From Rhizophagus irregularis (taxonomy: Eukaryota > Glomeromycota > Glomeromycetes > Glomerales > Glomeraceae): DNA of 64,000 nt. The stretch is from assembly GCF_026210795.1 (NCBI RefSeq), contig NC_089439.1:4650001-4714000 (forward strand). The letters run 5' to 3'. The notes below the pieces were generated by a model, which had not been told where the DNA came from, did no database searches, and saw nothing but the letters and a program-made list of their open reading frames with translations. The position numbers and the translations under genes are program-made. Numbering within the stretch: position 1 is the stretch's first letter; every line of letters begins with the position of its first letter. Shown piece by piece: positions 36,404 to 48,581 of the stretch.

Positions 36404-36492
36404 CCCTACAAAAAATTAAATGATCATTTTTCGTTTTTATTTCCGAAGAAACTCAGGCACGTGATCATTTTTCTGAAAAATTTTTTATAGGG
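36404..36492. mobile_element. Short hairpin repeat (copy 2)
   Basis: CCCTACAAAAAATT at the left and AATTTTTTATAGGG at the right, with inverted atgatcatttttc motifs between. Same family as 13095-13192 and about 43523-43590. Confidence 0.65.
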
Positions 36493-36739
36493 AAAACGAT
36501 GGCCTTTTCATTCTGATAAAAAAAGGAAAAAAAAGCTAATCATGTGACTAAAACTTTTAAATTAGTTTGATTGGTACGCTATTTACGCTATTTGAACGAT
36601 TAAATATAATTTTTATGATAGTCATGTATTATACGTATAATAATTTAACAAAATGTTTTTTTGTTAAAAATATAATTTATTTACATATGACAATAATTTT
36701 ACTTAATAATTAAATTTATTCATTCCGGTTTACCATGCA

Positions 36740-36910
36740 TTAATTATTATTAGTCCAGTTTTTTTCTACGAATGTAGCTTTTTTATTATTATCATCAAAT
36801 CCAAACCAGCAAAAACATCCTTGGAAATAACCCAACGTAGATATTCCATTACATATTCTATTTCTTAATTCAAACCACAATTACCACAATTATTCACATA
36901 ATAAAGACCT
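36740..36910 (-). pseudogene. Unidentified coding fragment
   Basis: The minus strand has an open stretch LRNRICNGISTLGYFQGCFC continuing WFGFDDNKKATFVEKN to a TAA at 36740-36742. A related stretch in another frame (YYVNNCGNCGLN) lies just upstream, indicating a frameshift. It is Cys/aromatic-rich with no recognised family. Confidence 0.35.
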
Positions 36911-37183
36911 ATAAGTTATTTCCTTTTTCAATCCACGTAAACTATAAAAACTAACTATTATATAAGTTAAATTATTGCCTTTAACCTCTTTAAAAAATAT
37001 AATCTGCCTTAAAAAATTTATCCTACATCAATGTTAACGACTATTTTTTAAACCATTTTCAAACTAAAAACCCTTAAAATCTAAATCAAAAGCCCTTCTC
37101 TTTAATTTCTTGAACATCACGTGAATTATTTAAGTCAGTAAATTAATAAAATTAGTCATTAAAAATATTTTATCTTTACACCT

Positions 37184-38674
37184 TCATTCAACAAATAGAT
37201 CAACTAACTGTGAATCTGGAACTAAAATAAAGCATAAAAATTAGTATTTAAGACATAATATATTTAAATCAATACAATAAATATTTTTTACCTTCTGCTT
37301 CTGGATCTTCGATTTGAATACCCTTGGAGTTTTTTGGTTCATTATTATTATTAAAACTCATCATACGACTAACATATATAGCTCCAGGATGAAGTGTTAA
37401 AGTAGTTTCTCGCTGTGGAAAATTTTTATCTGAATTTTGGAAATTCGTATCAATAAATTCCTTATACATCTTTATATCCTTTGTTTTCTTCGAATTCTTA
37501 GAATGCGATAGATCATCATAGAATCGCCAATTTCTAATTTTTTGAAGTATTTCTTTTGATGTAGGTCTTTTATCCGGATTTGAATCAAGACATTGAATTA
37601 CCAAATCAATATAACAATGTGGTGTTCCTTTACCTACATTTGGTCTTAAACCACTGCAAATTGCTAATACAAGTTTTTCATCATGTGGTACATTTCCATA
37701 AGGTGGTTTTCCAGTTGACACCTCTACCATAATAATACCAAAACTATAAATATCACTTGCGAAAGTATATGCTTTTCCACATAATACTTCAGGTGCTATA
37801 TAAGGAAGCACGCCACATACAGTTATAGAATTAGGAGAATTTGAATTACCACCTAATTGTTGTGCAAGTCCTAAATCAGTAATCTTTGTATCAACAATTC
37901 CGTCGTAATAAAATTGAAGTATGTTTCCACTATGTAAATCTTTATGAACATAATTTCTCTCGTGAATAAAGTCAAGATTATGTATAATATTAAGTAAAAT
38001 TACTAATTTATCCTCCCATCGTAAATTAGAATAATTTTTTTTAAAGTAATCTCTCAAATTTCCATGAGTTGCATATTCTAAAACCATCATAAATTCTTCT
38101 GTATCTGGATCTTTTGTTATACCATAAAGTTGCGTAATATGAAAATTAGCATAATTACATTCATCATGTATTCTTATCTAAATAAAAAAATTCGCTCATT
38201 ATAAATATTTATTACAAATTTAAATTATTTTGAAAAAATAAAGTTACCTACCTCATTGATAAAAGCTTTCATATCTGAATTTTTAAGTTTTTTAAGTGCA
38301 ACGATAATAGGACCAGTACGAGCCTTTTCTTTATCATATTTTGGCGCACCTTCTCTCCATATAGCTGAGTAAATTATAGAAAACCCACCTTCCCCAATAG
38401 GTTTAATATTATCAAACCTATTAAACGGTATCCATTCTAAATTATCATAATAATGTAATGTTTGTCTTTGACTTTCACGGATAAATTCATCCATTTCAGT
38501 ATTTTCACTTGTTTTTCCTTCTCTTAAAAATCGACCAGGATCACATTTTTTACACCACGCATATCCAGTATTTGCCTCCTTACAATCAGAACATATGCCA
38601 AAGTTTTCAATTTGTTCTCTCAAATCCTTAGAAAAAATCTTTTTTATTTTATCCTTCGTTTTAAGATCGTCCAT
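37184..38674 (-). CDS. TKL-type protein kinase with N-terminal Cys motif (K2)
   Basis: Three exons: 38252-38674, 37292-38177 and 37184-37221, with the same phases (0, 1) as K1, giving 448 residues. The N-terminal FGICSDCKE to WCKKCDPG motif has Cys28, 31, 41 and 44. The kinase domain has GEGGFSIIYSAIW, VALKK with Lys128, HKDLHSGN with Asp221 and DLG with Asp242. APE and SDIYSFG are also present. All catalytic residues are present, so an active kinase is expected. The tail has one EPKNSKGIQ motif, and the last exon encodes PDSQLVDLFVE. K1 has the longer PKxSxGIQ repeat and last exon. The two genes are about 27 kb apart in opposite orientation. Myb B starts about 600 bp upstream on the same strand. 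Confidence 0.88.
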
Positions 38675-39282
38675 TATAATAAAAATTTTATAAAAGATAC
38701 GACGGACAAAGGAGGAAAACTTTATGAATAAGCCCCAAAACTAGTTATTTAAATCGGAGTTTATTTCCGTTGATTTGACTAAATATATATTTGTAATACA
38801 AACGTGTTTTACATAGATAGAGATTTGATTGTGTAATTTGATTGTAATAATTCCTGATAGAAATTCATTCATTTCGTATTATGTTACACAAATTAATAAA
38901 ATTTATTATTGATAGCTAGAATTATCAACAAACTAACTATTCTTTTTTTAAAAAAATAAATAAATAAATTCTTTTTAAAAATAAATAAAATAATTAATAA
39001 ATAAAATAATTTTTTAAAAATAAATAAAATAAATTCTTTTTTTAAAAATAAATAAATAAATTTTTCTTTTTAAAAATACATTGTTTTTTTGATATTTACA
39101 AAAATTCATTATATAATCCTATAAAATATATAAGTTGGCTAACTGGGGTGAGTGTCGGAAAAAGGGACCAAATTGTAAAAATTTTTTTTTTAAAAAATAA
39201 TGAATGTTCTGAATCAAATGCTCAAATTTACATTGATTGGTCACTATACTAAAAATTTGTTTTTTCATTGATTTTGCTAATT

Positions 39283-39905
39283 CTAGCACTTACCCATTAC
39301 TAAATTACTAATCATAAGATGACAGTTCGTGTTATGTGAATCAGTAATAGGTACAGTATAATAATTTATGCTACTAGTGATAAAAAAGTTACACGTAAGA
39401 ACAACAATATACTTTTGCACAGTTCCGGATTCTTGTTTCTTTTCTTCAATTTTATATTTTCCTGGAGATTTTCTTTTCAAGTTCCAAAAATTAGTTATTG
39501 ATTTATTTTTGGGACAGTATACTAATCAAAGAAGCAATACAGATTATTAAATTGATATTCAATTATCATTTTTTTTTTTGAAATGTAATAATAATTTACT
39601 TACATTGTGGATCGAGATGATTCTTCCAACTATATTAATAAATTATTAAAAAAAGATCAAATTTTTTTTAAAACCAAATATTATTTATTATATTAAACTT
39701 ACTGGTGTGAAATTTGTTTTGGCGTAAATTGCGGCATTAATTCACTAATTCTTACAAACCGATCGTCAAGATGTCCCCACATCTTCATATGGTACCTGAT
39801 ACGCTTATTTTCCTATAAATGAAAAAAAAATATCTTAAAAAATAATTCATTATTTTAAAATTAAAGAAATAAGTAATAACGTACTTCATCATTAAATAGC
39901 GGCAT
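39283..39905 (-). CDS. Half-Myb protein (Myb B)
   Basis: Four exons: 39885-39905, 39703-39812, 39604-39629 and 39283-39521, giving 131 residues, all phases consistent. Residues 1-52 make one Myb-like repeat: MPLFNDE, RYHMKMWGHLDDRFVRISEL, MPQFTPKQISHHWKNHLDPQ, with the expected Trp residues and the KQ..HWKNHLDP recognition-helix pattern. The second Myb repeat present in C and D is absent. Instead the last exon has a single copy of the motif (ITNFWNLKRKSPGKYKIEEK) that is expanded in Myb A, and then an unrelated tail. This suggests B resembles the ancestor of A. DNA binding by one Myb repeat is possible but unproven. Confidence 0.7.
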
Positions 39906-42600
39906 TTTTATTATAATAATTAGAATGATTAATAAAAAGAGCATGTATTGATCAAGAAAGAAAGAATGGGTTTAAAGAAGAAATAAAAATTGAAATATTT
40001 TTCTTTAAAAAAAAAATGAATTTTTTTGACGGGGTTTAAATCAATTATTTCGATCTGCAAATTTTACACATTCAATTTTTTTCATTAATAAATATTTATT
40101 ACCTCTTTTGAAATATTATCATATAAACAAACATCATTTTTAATGAAATTCTGAATTCTTAAATTCTTGAATTCTTAAATTCTCAGATGATCACTATCTG
40201 CAATGAATTAAGGGATCAACGTCGCACACTTGTTTCAGGATTTAAAATTGTATATTTATTTTGCAGCCTTTAAATTTAGAAGTCTTCAATAAAATCAAGC
40301 CTAATGAGATGAAGGGCATCTTCAAATTTCAATTTCATTATTTGTAACACTTGATTAGGAATTAGTAAGTCAATATACTAATATTTTTGTTAAAAGTGTA
40401 TAATAATGTATTATAAGTTATAAATCAGTTTAAAACATAATATTTTCTATATTTCAAATGAACTGATGTCTGATGTATAAAATACATTAACGATAGATAA
40501 TCTTCGTTATTTTATGTAGAAAAAAATAATAAACGTTAAATCATCATGATAATCACAAGATGGATCATACATTCATTCACTACCAAATCGAGATCGACGT
40601 CTTTCATAAGTAAAATTCAAGTAAATAGGGTTTTGAACTATTTTGGATAATAAATGAACTAACAATGGGAATGTCAATATTATTAAGGATCAAATGTAAA
40701 CGATGATTACAAAACGTAAATATTTGGTGATCTCTAAGATCCCTTTGTCTTAATTACTTTTTTTGTAAATCATTTACAAGTTTATAACAGGTTTGCACAT
40801 TTATAATCATTCCTACAATGTGTTGATCACAAGATGTTATTAAAATTTAGATTTATTTGCTCCAATGAGAAACAAAACATCTGAATAAAGTAATTCAACT
40901 GAGTAAATGAAAAGGATTAGATAATATGTCCTGAAAATACTAAAAATTACGTAACATTTATCTCACTATTTAGGATAAATCGGACCGTGACTTCCGAAGG
41001 GTAATATTCATTCCAATTAAGATTTTTTTTTCAAATGAAGATTTTATGTATAAACAATGACGCTATATCGGATACAATTGATGTTAGGAGAATTTATTAT
41101 CTGTTATTATATGTGGATCCCTATGACTAGTAGCATACAAATAAAATACGGGTTTTGGACTATTTAGGATAATAAATGTTATTATTGGATGTCGATGACC
41201 AATGTTTTTTATCCCCCATCCAAATAATTGTATATATTATAAATCAAATGTTAAATGATAATGTTTGTAAATCACAAGACGCAAATATTTAGTCCCGATT
41301 GACTTCTGTAAGGATCGACATCCCCACACAAAAAATGTTTAAATTCTCCTGAACACAAAAATTACAAATTTTTAATAGTTTATTAATGTGACTATGCTAA
41401 AAAAAAATTGGATCCGTATTCCGTAATTTGTGATTCAACCATTGTATGGAGGATTAAATTATCCTAATTTGTTCATATGAAAAGTCGCAGATGTTTCGTT
41501 TCATTGGGGCAAATAAATCTCATCTTGTGATCAAATGTTTATATTTTAAGTATCAAGGAACAAGTTAGGTAATTTGTATTATTTATGCTTATTATATATA
41601 CCGTAAATAGTTGTAAACCTGTAATTTAAATGTTTTTTACAAAAAAAGTAATTAAGACAAAGAGATTTTCGAGATCAATTGCATACAAATAAAAAGAAGT
41701 AAAAACACGAGTTTGGTATTATTTAAGATAATAATATAAATATAACAAACCAATAATGGGAATATTAAAAATATTAATTAAAGATCAAACGTAAATAATG
41801 ACGTTCGTATAGCACAAGATGTAAACATTTGACTTCCGTAAGATCGACATCCAGTCTCCTGAATTTCAAATGAATTTGCCTTTATTAAACATTGTGTTCC
41901 TATAACATCATTATGTTTAGATCCAATTGTACGTATTTAAAATCTTATCATTTTTTAAAATTTAAAAAATTCTATTAATTTTTAATTTAAATGTATCGCG
42001 GAAGTCAACTAATTTTGGGGATCGATTCTTATCATGAATGGTCAAATATTTGTACCTGTGATCATTGACTATTGTATTGAGGATTATAATTTGTACAATA
42101 TACGTTTTATTTCCTAAATAGTTTCAAAACAAGTATTGTTTTTTTATAAAATAATAATGATGAAAATTATCATTATGAATTATAAAATCTTTTTCATTCA
42201 CCCATATGGAAAAAGCGTTTCAAAGTTTCAAAATTCTGCAATCAATTATATTATTCAGATGTTTTATTTTTATTGGAGTGATTTCAACATCATTTTGTTT
42301 ACATTTGATCTTAATAATATTATTATATTGAACAAATTTAGTAATCTATATTAATGAAATGACGCAAACTTGTAATTTTATGCAAAAAAAGGTAATTAAG
42401 ACAAAGAGATATTAGATGAATTGTGTAAACAAATAAAAAATATCGTTTTTTAGAACGCAAAAAAATGTTCAATTTTTAAAAAAAATCTAGTGATAGATCA
42501 ATAGAATGATAAAATTCTTTTTTCAAAAAATTTTTTATTTAAACACACACCTCTCATTGTTAAAAAAAATATCGTGGAAAAATTCTTTCCATAAAAGAAT
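39906..42600. other. Gene-free interval with an inverted-repeat nest
   Basis: 40725-40900 and 41470-41680 are inverted, diverged copies of each other (shared ctttgtcttaattacttttt and aaatctcatcttgtgatcaa-type blocks). Another fragment lies at about 42385-42420, and further degenerate direct copies at 40620-40720, 41120-41180 and 41700-41860. No coding sequence is supported. Confidence 0.55.
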
Positions 42601-43312
42601 ATGCCGCTATTCAGTGACAAAGTATGCTATTAAATATCTTTAATTATTTATTTCTTTTTCGTTATATTAACAAAATGTTCTTCTACAGGACAATAAGTGT
42701 TTCAAGTTTCTCATGAGGTTATGGGGACGCTATAATGATCGTTTTGTAAGGATTAGTAGACTAATGCCACGATATACGTCAAAACAACTTTCTAACCAGT
42801 ATGGATTTTATTTAAAATATATTATTTTTTTTACTTACGAACTTTTTAACATTTTATTTTTTTTTAAAAAAAAAATAATTTAGTTGGAGAAATTATCTCA
42901 ATCCAAACTGTAAGTAAAACTTTTTGTCTATCAATTTCTTTTTTTTATTACATTGATTTATTATATGTATGTATGCATGCATGTGTTTCGATTAGTATGT
43001 AATCAACCCCTAGGGGATCACGAAAAAGGTTACGTTATCGAACTAGCTCAAAAATATCGAACACCAAAATACATCAAATGGAAATACGTAATTCAAGACC
43101 TGTATGTACAATTTGGAAAACTCTACGCCGAAAACCAAGTTAAGAATTATTGGAATTCGAAAAATAGAAGTAACTCGTATGACGTTAACGACACCTCTTT
43201 ACGGCTTCCTCAACTCCACAATGATACAAAATATCGTTATGAATTTATTATGGAACGTAATTATAAACTTAAACCTAAATTTAATGAACCTTATAGAATG
43301 AGGCCTTATTAA
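42601..43312 (+). CDS. R2R3-type Myb DNA-binding protein (Myb C)
   Basis: Four exons: 42601-42621, 42689-42798, 42884-42909 and 42996-43312, giving 157 residues, with all splice phases consistent. The first Myb repeat is LMRLWGRYNDRFVRISRLMP, YTSKQLSNHWRNYLNPNL. The second is PLGDHEKGYVIELAQKY, KWKYVIQDLYVQ, AENQVKNYWNSKNR. The KQ..HWRNYLNP and NQVKNYWNSKNR strings match Myb recognition helices, the latter followed by a Lys/Arg-rich tail ending in EPYRMRPY. The protein would act in the nucleus as a sequence-specific DNA-binding factor. It is almost identical to Myb D at 54349-55048, which lies on the other strand. Confidence 0.82.
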
Positions 43313-44566
43313 ATTTCTTTAATATTAATATGCATGCGCAGCTACGTAAAAAGTTAATTGAATGCTTATCCTTTTTGACTGGGCTCAAAAAAATCAAAAA
43401 AACTTAAAAAAACTTAAAATGTACAAATATTACAAATCACGTTCTTCTTCTTCATTGATAAAAAGTATTTATTTAATGTTATTATACAGCTGACGCAATA
43501 TGAATATGTAAATAATCTTCATCCCGATAAATGATCATTTTTCTAGTTTTATTCCGATGAAACTCTTACACGTGATCATTTTTCTTTATGTAATTATATG
43601 TGATTATATAGTATCTTTTTAATAAATTCTTTTTAATTCTTTAAATAAGATATTTTACCGCTATTCATTGAATATTAAAATCATGAAAGGAACTTCGTAT
43701 TAATTTATTTTGCTTCCGACTCTTTTAAAAATTCCATTCTGGCAAATTTATAAGGTACTGTAGATCATAAATATTTACCTTCAGGTAATACGTATGATCT
43801 TTATTGACGTCATTCGAAGTTGAAGATCAGCTATTATCCTACATATTATCCGCAATAAATTTAATAGTAATTGTATCCGAAGCGTAAGTGTACTGTAGGA
43901 CTCTTCTGAATGTCCGTCACGCCGCGTCTATTTACCAATCACGCTTTTTTGTTTACATTTATCGCTTTTTTATGCAATTTAGTGATTATACATTTTTTTA
44001 TCAATTGCTTCGGACGTTCCAACGGTTCCCGTTACTCAGTAATAATTAATATTAGACCCATGAAAATATTATATTATCACTGCCTAAAGTATGTGTACCC
44101 ATGTTATAAGAACCAGGTATAATATATAGTACATTAAAATACTGTATTGTATACCCTTCCTTTGATGCTGGCAAATTACTAATACTTAATGTATAATTTA
44201 CGGGTTATTTAAAATGATCATGACATTATGTACCTACCGTATTACAGTATACCAGACTTTCCTATTTTATATCTGATAATTTGTTATTATTATAATTTTT
44301 CTAGTATTTATGTTTCCTTAAGAATGTACTCTATGTTGAAGGCATCACTTTAAGATATGCTTTAAATTTATTCAAGAATAAAAATTATTTTTTATTAATT
44401 ATATTTTTACAAACTGAGTCAAAAAACTGAATCAATTGCATAAATACCATATACTCATATATTAATCTTAAATTACGTCATTCTTAATCAAACCACTATC
44501 CCAACTAATAAAGTTCATTTATAACATAATAAGAAAAATAAATAAATAAATTTTAAATAAATAAAT
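43313..44566. other. Gene-free interval
   Basis: Holds the third short hairpin copy (about 43523-43590: cccgataaatgatcattttt with inverted atgatcattttt motifs). Otherwise AT-rich without supported genes. A 70-codon frame at 43910 is not convincing. Confidence 0.5.
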
Positions 44567-45230
44567 CTATTTTGTAATCGGTCTCATTTCATCGGGATTA
44601 TAACCGCCGCTATTAGAGGAATTTTGGTAATAGTTTCCTCGATTTCTCCGCAACGTTTTAAGATAGATATATATCGCATCTGTAAAGGATTTAAATAATT
44701 AATATAAAAGCTTTTTTTTTTGAAAAATTAACTAAATATATAATATTATATTTACTCAAAATTCTTGATTGTTGCTTTTGAAAAAATAGAAAAATAAATT
44801 AGAAATAATTATTAAAATTTATAAATAAATAATTAATTAATAGTTCAATTTACCATCCTGTACACAATTATTAATTGAATGAATTTTTTTTATAATTAAA
44901 AAATATATAACCGCTGATTTGTGTTATAATTAATTAAATACAATATATATATGCATATACCAATTGCATAAAATAATATAAATTTCTTATAGTTTCTATC
45001 ATACATGAAACCTATTGGTTTCTGATTTTTTGAAATTGAAATTTAGAGAAAATTTCTTCTCCCTTTTATAATAAAAAACTTCCCTACATTACTATAAAAA
45101 TAAAAGAATAAATTTATATGAATTAGAAACAAAGTTCAACGCCTTTTCCGGTTATGATTCAATCTTTTACTTTTTTCATTTTGTAAAGCAACACGATATA
45201 AATTTCTTCCGCTAATAAGGCGTTGATTGT
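44567..45230 (-). pseudogene. Small gene Y-left, C-terminal exons intact, 5' exons decayed
   Basis: The last exon, 44567-44679, encodes YIYLKTLRRNRGNYYQNS, then GGYNPDEMRPITK. The preceding 19-bp exon, 44756-44774, encodes QQSRIL with matching phase 1. Further upstream, segments match the first two exons of Y-right but contain a stop after the acceptor and lack an ATG. Y-right, at 48078-48581, is its inverted relative. The C-terminal PDEMRP motif also links it to Z1. Alternative 5' exons could still rescue the gene. Confidence 0.45.
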
Positions 45231-48077
45231 AATTACGGTTTGATAGATTGTTAGCTAATTTAAACCAACAAGTTCATTCTTCAATAATTAACGTTTATTT
45301 TATCAGATCAGAGTGACTTTGTTATAATTCTAGTTGTAATTATTATTAAACCGTATTATTTCTTGGATAAATATAGGACGTGCCTTAGTAATAATAATAA
45401 TAAATCTTAGTAAGAAGATACATTTTAATTCCTATTACAACTAATAAGAATAGAATTATTGTGTCTGTGTGTGAGTAGTATCGGTCTTTTATTTGATTAT
45501 TTTAGCGGTAAAAGGTTGATTAGTAGGGGTTTAAATTTGTTTCGCTTTCAATTTTGATGCGGCTTTTACCGGTGATTGGCAACTGAAACCTCAAACTCCG
45601 ACGGAATTTCATATATATATGAAAAATAAACATAAAATGTTAAAACTTTATTATTTTTAAAGAAAAAAAGAGCGGAATTTTTGACCGATCGATAATATTT
45701 TTATAATTTCTTTTATTTTCCTTTTCTCTCTCTCATTTATAACAATAACAAGCCGAGCCACTTACTAAAAATAAATAAACGATTTATTCATTAACCGAAG
45801 ACATTTTTTTTTACAAAGTGAACCTTATTTTACAAAGTGAATCTTCCATATTATTTTGTTTTTTTTTCATTACACAAATAAAAAAGTATATGTAAAATGC
45901 CGATCCATTGACATTGATTGTATTTTTGTCAATTAAACAGTAGTATTAACTTAAATACATTAATAACGAACGTATTAATTAAAAGTACATTATTTATTAT
46001 AAATAAAAATATGTATCACTTAGTTTATGTTGCTTATATGAATCCGGGCGTAACGGAATTATTTTGAAAAAATTATACTTGTAGAAATTGTGTATATTAT
46101 ATTTGATTTTAAAAATTGTTGCGCACATATTTATCATAATTTCAATGCTATATGATTGAATCGCCAAAGGGAAGGCTGTAGGAGTGTAGGACGACAAAAT
46201 CGATTCTAAAACTACCGATTCGTGAAATACCGATTTGATTCAAATCATTGCATCAAAAATAAAAGATCTGCAATATGGCCAGATTTAATTCTGTAATATA
46301 AATTTTGCCCAAATTATCGCCGATCATAACTTCTATATAGAATTTTTAAAACAAATATATATGCAATGTGTGTGTACAAGAAGCCTTGTAATCGTACATT
46401 TTGGCAATTAGTTTTTTTATTTCTGGAAAATAAAAGAAGTAATGAAAAATTTTCCCAAAAAAAAAAATTTTTTTTTTATCATATGTATAAACAAATTATG
46501 TTATTCGATATATATTTCCTCAAAAGATTAGATTGATTTCATAATTACAATTTCTAATGCAAATTCTCGCTCAATCTCAATTACTGTAATCTTTCAAATG
46601 AATGAAGCGTTGTATGCAATATAACGAGATATATATATATATATATCATTATTTTTGCGTTCAAATTTAGGTTCATAAACATTTTCTATATAGAAGATAA
46701 TTATTAACAGTCAAATTGCAGTAAATGTAATAATTTTATTAAATGAGTTTTGCTAACTTGCCCCTGGGGTTTTTTTTTGGAAATTTGGGCGAAATTATAT
46801 AATTATATAAAATTTACTAATAGGTTAAATCACCCTGGGTTATAATTAGTCTTATACTAATTTATTAAATATTTAAATTTGTGCAAATCTTATAGATACT
46901 GTAGTTACTTTTATTTAAATTTTAGTCATTTATGTTACATGTATCGTTTCTAAAGAAAAAATATATGCGAGACATTTTTTTAATACACGTTGATCAAAAT
47001 ACTCTTAATAAAACTTGACGCATTTGTGAACCCAAATAAAATAATGTAATTAGTACTGGCAAAGGAACGCCTATTCACGGCATATCAATAACAGTTAGAA
47101 TGGATGAAATTTAATTATTACTACTCAAAATTAGAGGCCTGCATGGGCCGAAAATAAGCCACCTTGCACCGGGCTGGAACATGTAAACCCAGGTTCGGGC
47201 TTATAAGTTTTTGCAAAAATTCAACCCGGACCAGGTCCAACCCAATGTAGGCCTCTAGCCAGAATTAAAATGGCTATTTTACAGGTTTTTTTTTTATACA
47301 ATGATGGATTCTTGATATTTCATAATTCTGGCTAAAATCATTGACAATGAACAGGAAAAATTAAATTTCATATGTTATAATTCTGCACTCGGATCACATA
47401 AGCAATATGTCAAATAATTTATCCATAAATGTTTGTTTAATAAATAACAATCGACTTTAATTGTATTAAAAATTTTGATCGACATTCTTAGTATCATACC
47501 TGCGTAATGCAAAATCACTTTGTAATCAAGAAATTCCTTCGGATAATGGAAAGAATATTAGGAGATAACCTTATCAAAAAGTCCGCTCTTTTTTCTTTAA
47601 AGAAAATAAAATTTTTAACATTCATGTTTGTTTTTTCTTATAAAAATTCCGTCGGAGTTTTTGATGCAGTTTGTCAATTTTAATATTAAAATAAAATCGA
47701 AACATTAATTCTAACTCATTAATCAATCTTTACCGCTAAAATAATCAAATAAAAGGTCGATACTTCACATGGATCTATTAATTTTATTTTTTTTTAGTTG
47801 TATTAGAAATCGAAATAATATCTTCTTACTAAGATTCGTCATAAATTTATTCAAAAAATATTATAAATATACGAAGTGATACATTTCGAATTCTATTATA
47901 TACAACTAATAAGTTAGAGAAATGTATTTACATGATTATCTATTAGTAATATTTAACGTTTAAATTAAGCAAACAAAGCCTGATTGACAAACATGCTGAT
48001 CTGATAAGCATTTGATCATGATAGTAAATTAGCGAACAATCAGTCAAAACTGTCAAAACTTAACTCCGATCATTAAT
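45231..48077. other. Centre of the inverted duplication
   Basis: 45231-45690 and about 47585-48077 are inverted, diverged copies of each other (shared cttagtaagaagata, cttttatttgattattttag and aactccgacggaattt blocks). They are probably the upstream regions of the two Y genes. The central 1.9 kb holds a hAT-like MITE at 47132-47257 and otherwise no gene. Confidence 0.55.
47132..47257. mobile_element. Small hAT-like MITE with TAGAGGCC ends
   Basis: TAGAGGCCTGCATGGGC at the left and the inverse GCCTCTA end (...cccaatgtaggcctcta) at the right, with GC-rich cgggc/gcccg subterminal motifs in otherwise AT-rich DNA. An 8-bp target duplication is only partly visible (ctcaaaat versus gccagaat). Confidence 0.5.
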
Positions 48078-48581
48078 ATGAATTATGTCATGTTGCGTCA
48101 AATTTTAAAAGTAAAAAAGAAGAGATTACATTGAACTTTGTTTTAGTATTGCTAATTTTTTTCCATGGAAATATCTCAATTAATATACATTTATTCTTAT
48201 TTTATAGTATTATGAGGAATTTTTTAATATAAATAGAAGAAAAGTTTTCTCTGGTATTTAAATTAAATTACTTTATCATTTATTTGTTTAAAAAAAATAT
48301 ATATATAATTTTTTCAAAAGGAGAGAGAGATGATCAGTGATAGACGATCGGAAATATACAACAGATTGCTGTGTAAATATAATTTTATATATTTATTTTT
48401 TTTTTAAAAAAAAAAGCTTTCATATTAACTATATTAAATATATTAATTGTATCTTTTAAAAGTTATTTTTATGCATAATAAGTATTTAAGATCCCTAAGA
48501 TCTTTTAGAAAAAATAAGCGGGAGAATAATTCTATTTCTGCCACTTATGATTATGATCCTGATGAATGCAAACCCGTTTAG
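48078..48581 (+). CDS. Small basic protein Y-right
   Basis: A four-exon model: 48078-48110, 48208-48253, 48328-48372 and 48463-48581, giving 80 residues with consistent phases. It includes YYEEFFNINRRKVFS, EIYNRLLFIFMHNKYLRSLR, a basic FRKNKR and the end YDYDPDECKPV. The acceptor of the third exon lies in a gagagag run, so its exact edge is uncertain. The last two exons align with those of Y-left (YLKTLR..., NPDEMRPITK), and the ending resembles Z1. No known domain is recognised. It transcribes away from the centre of the inverted repeat, as Y-left does on the other side. Confidence 0.45.

Larger units (their letters stand above)
33713..36739. other. Gene-free AT-rich interval with MITE copies
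   Basis: No supported gene. Contains a MITE at 34328-34484 and a short hairpin at 36404-36492. Two GC-rich segments, near 35531 (cgccatggcgctcgacgcca) and 35832, are inverted relative to each other and may be ends of another small element. Confidence 0.5.
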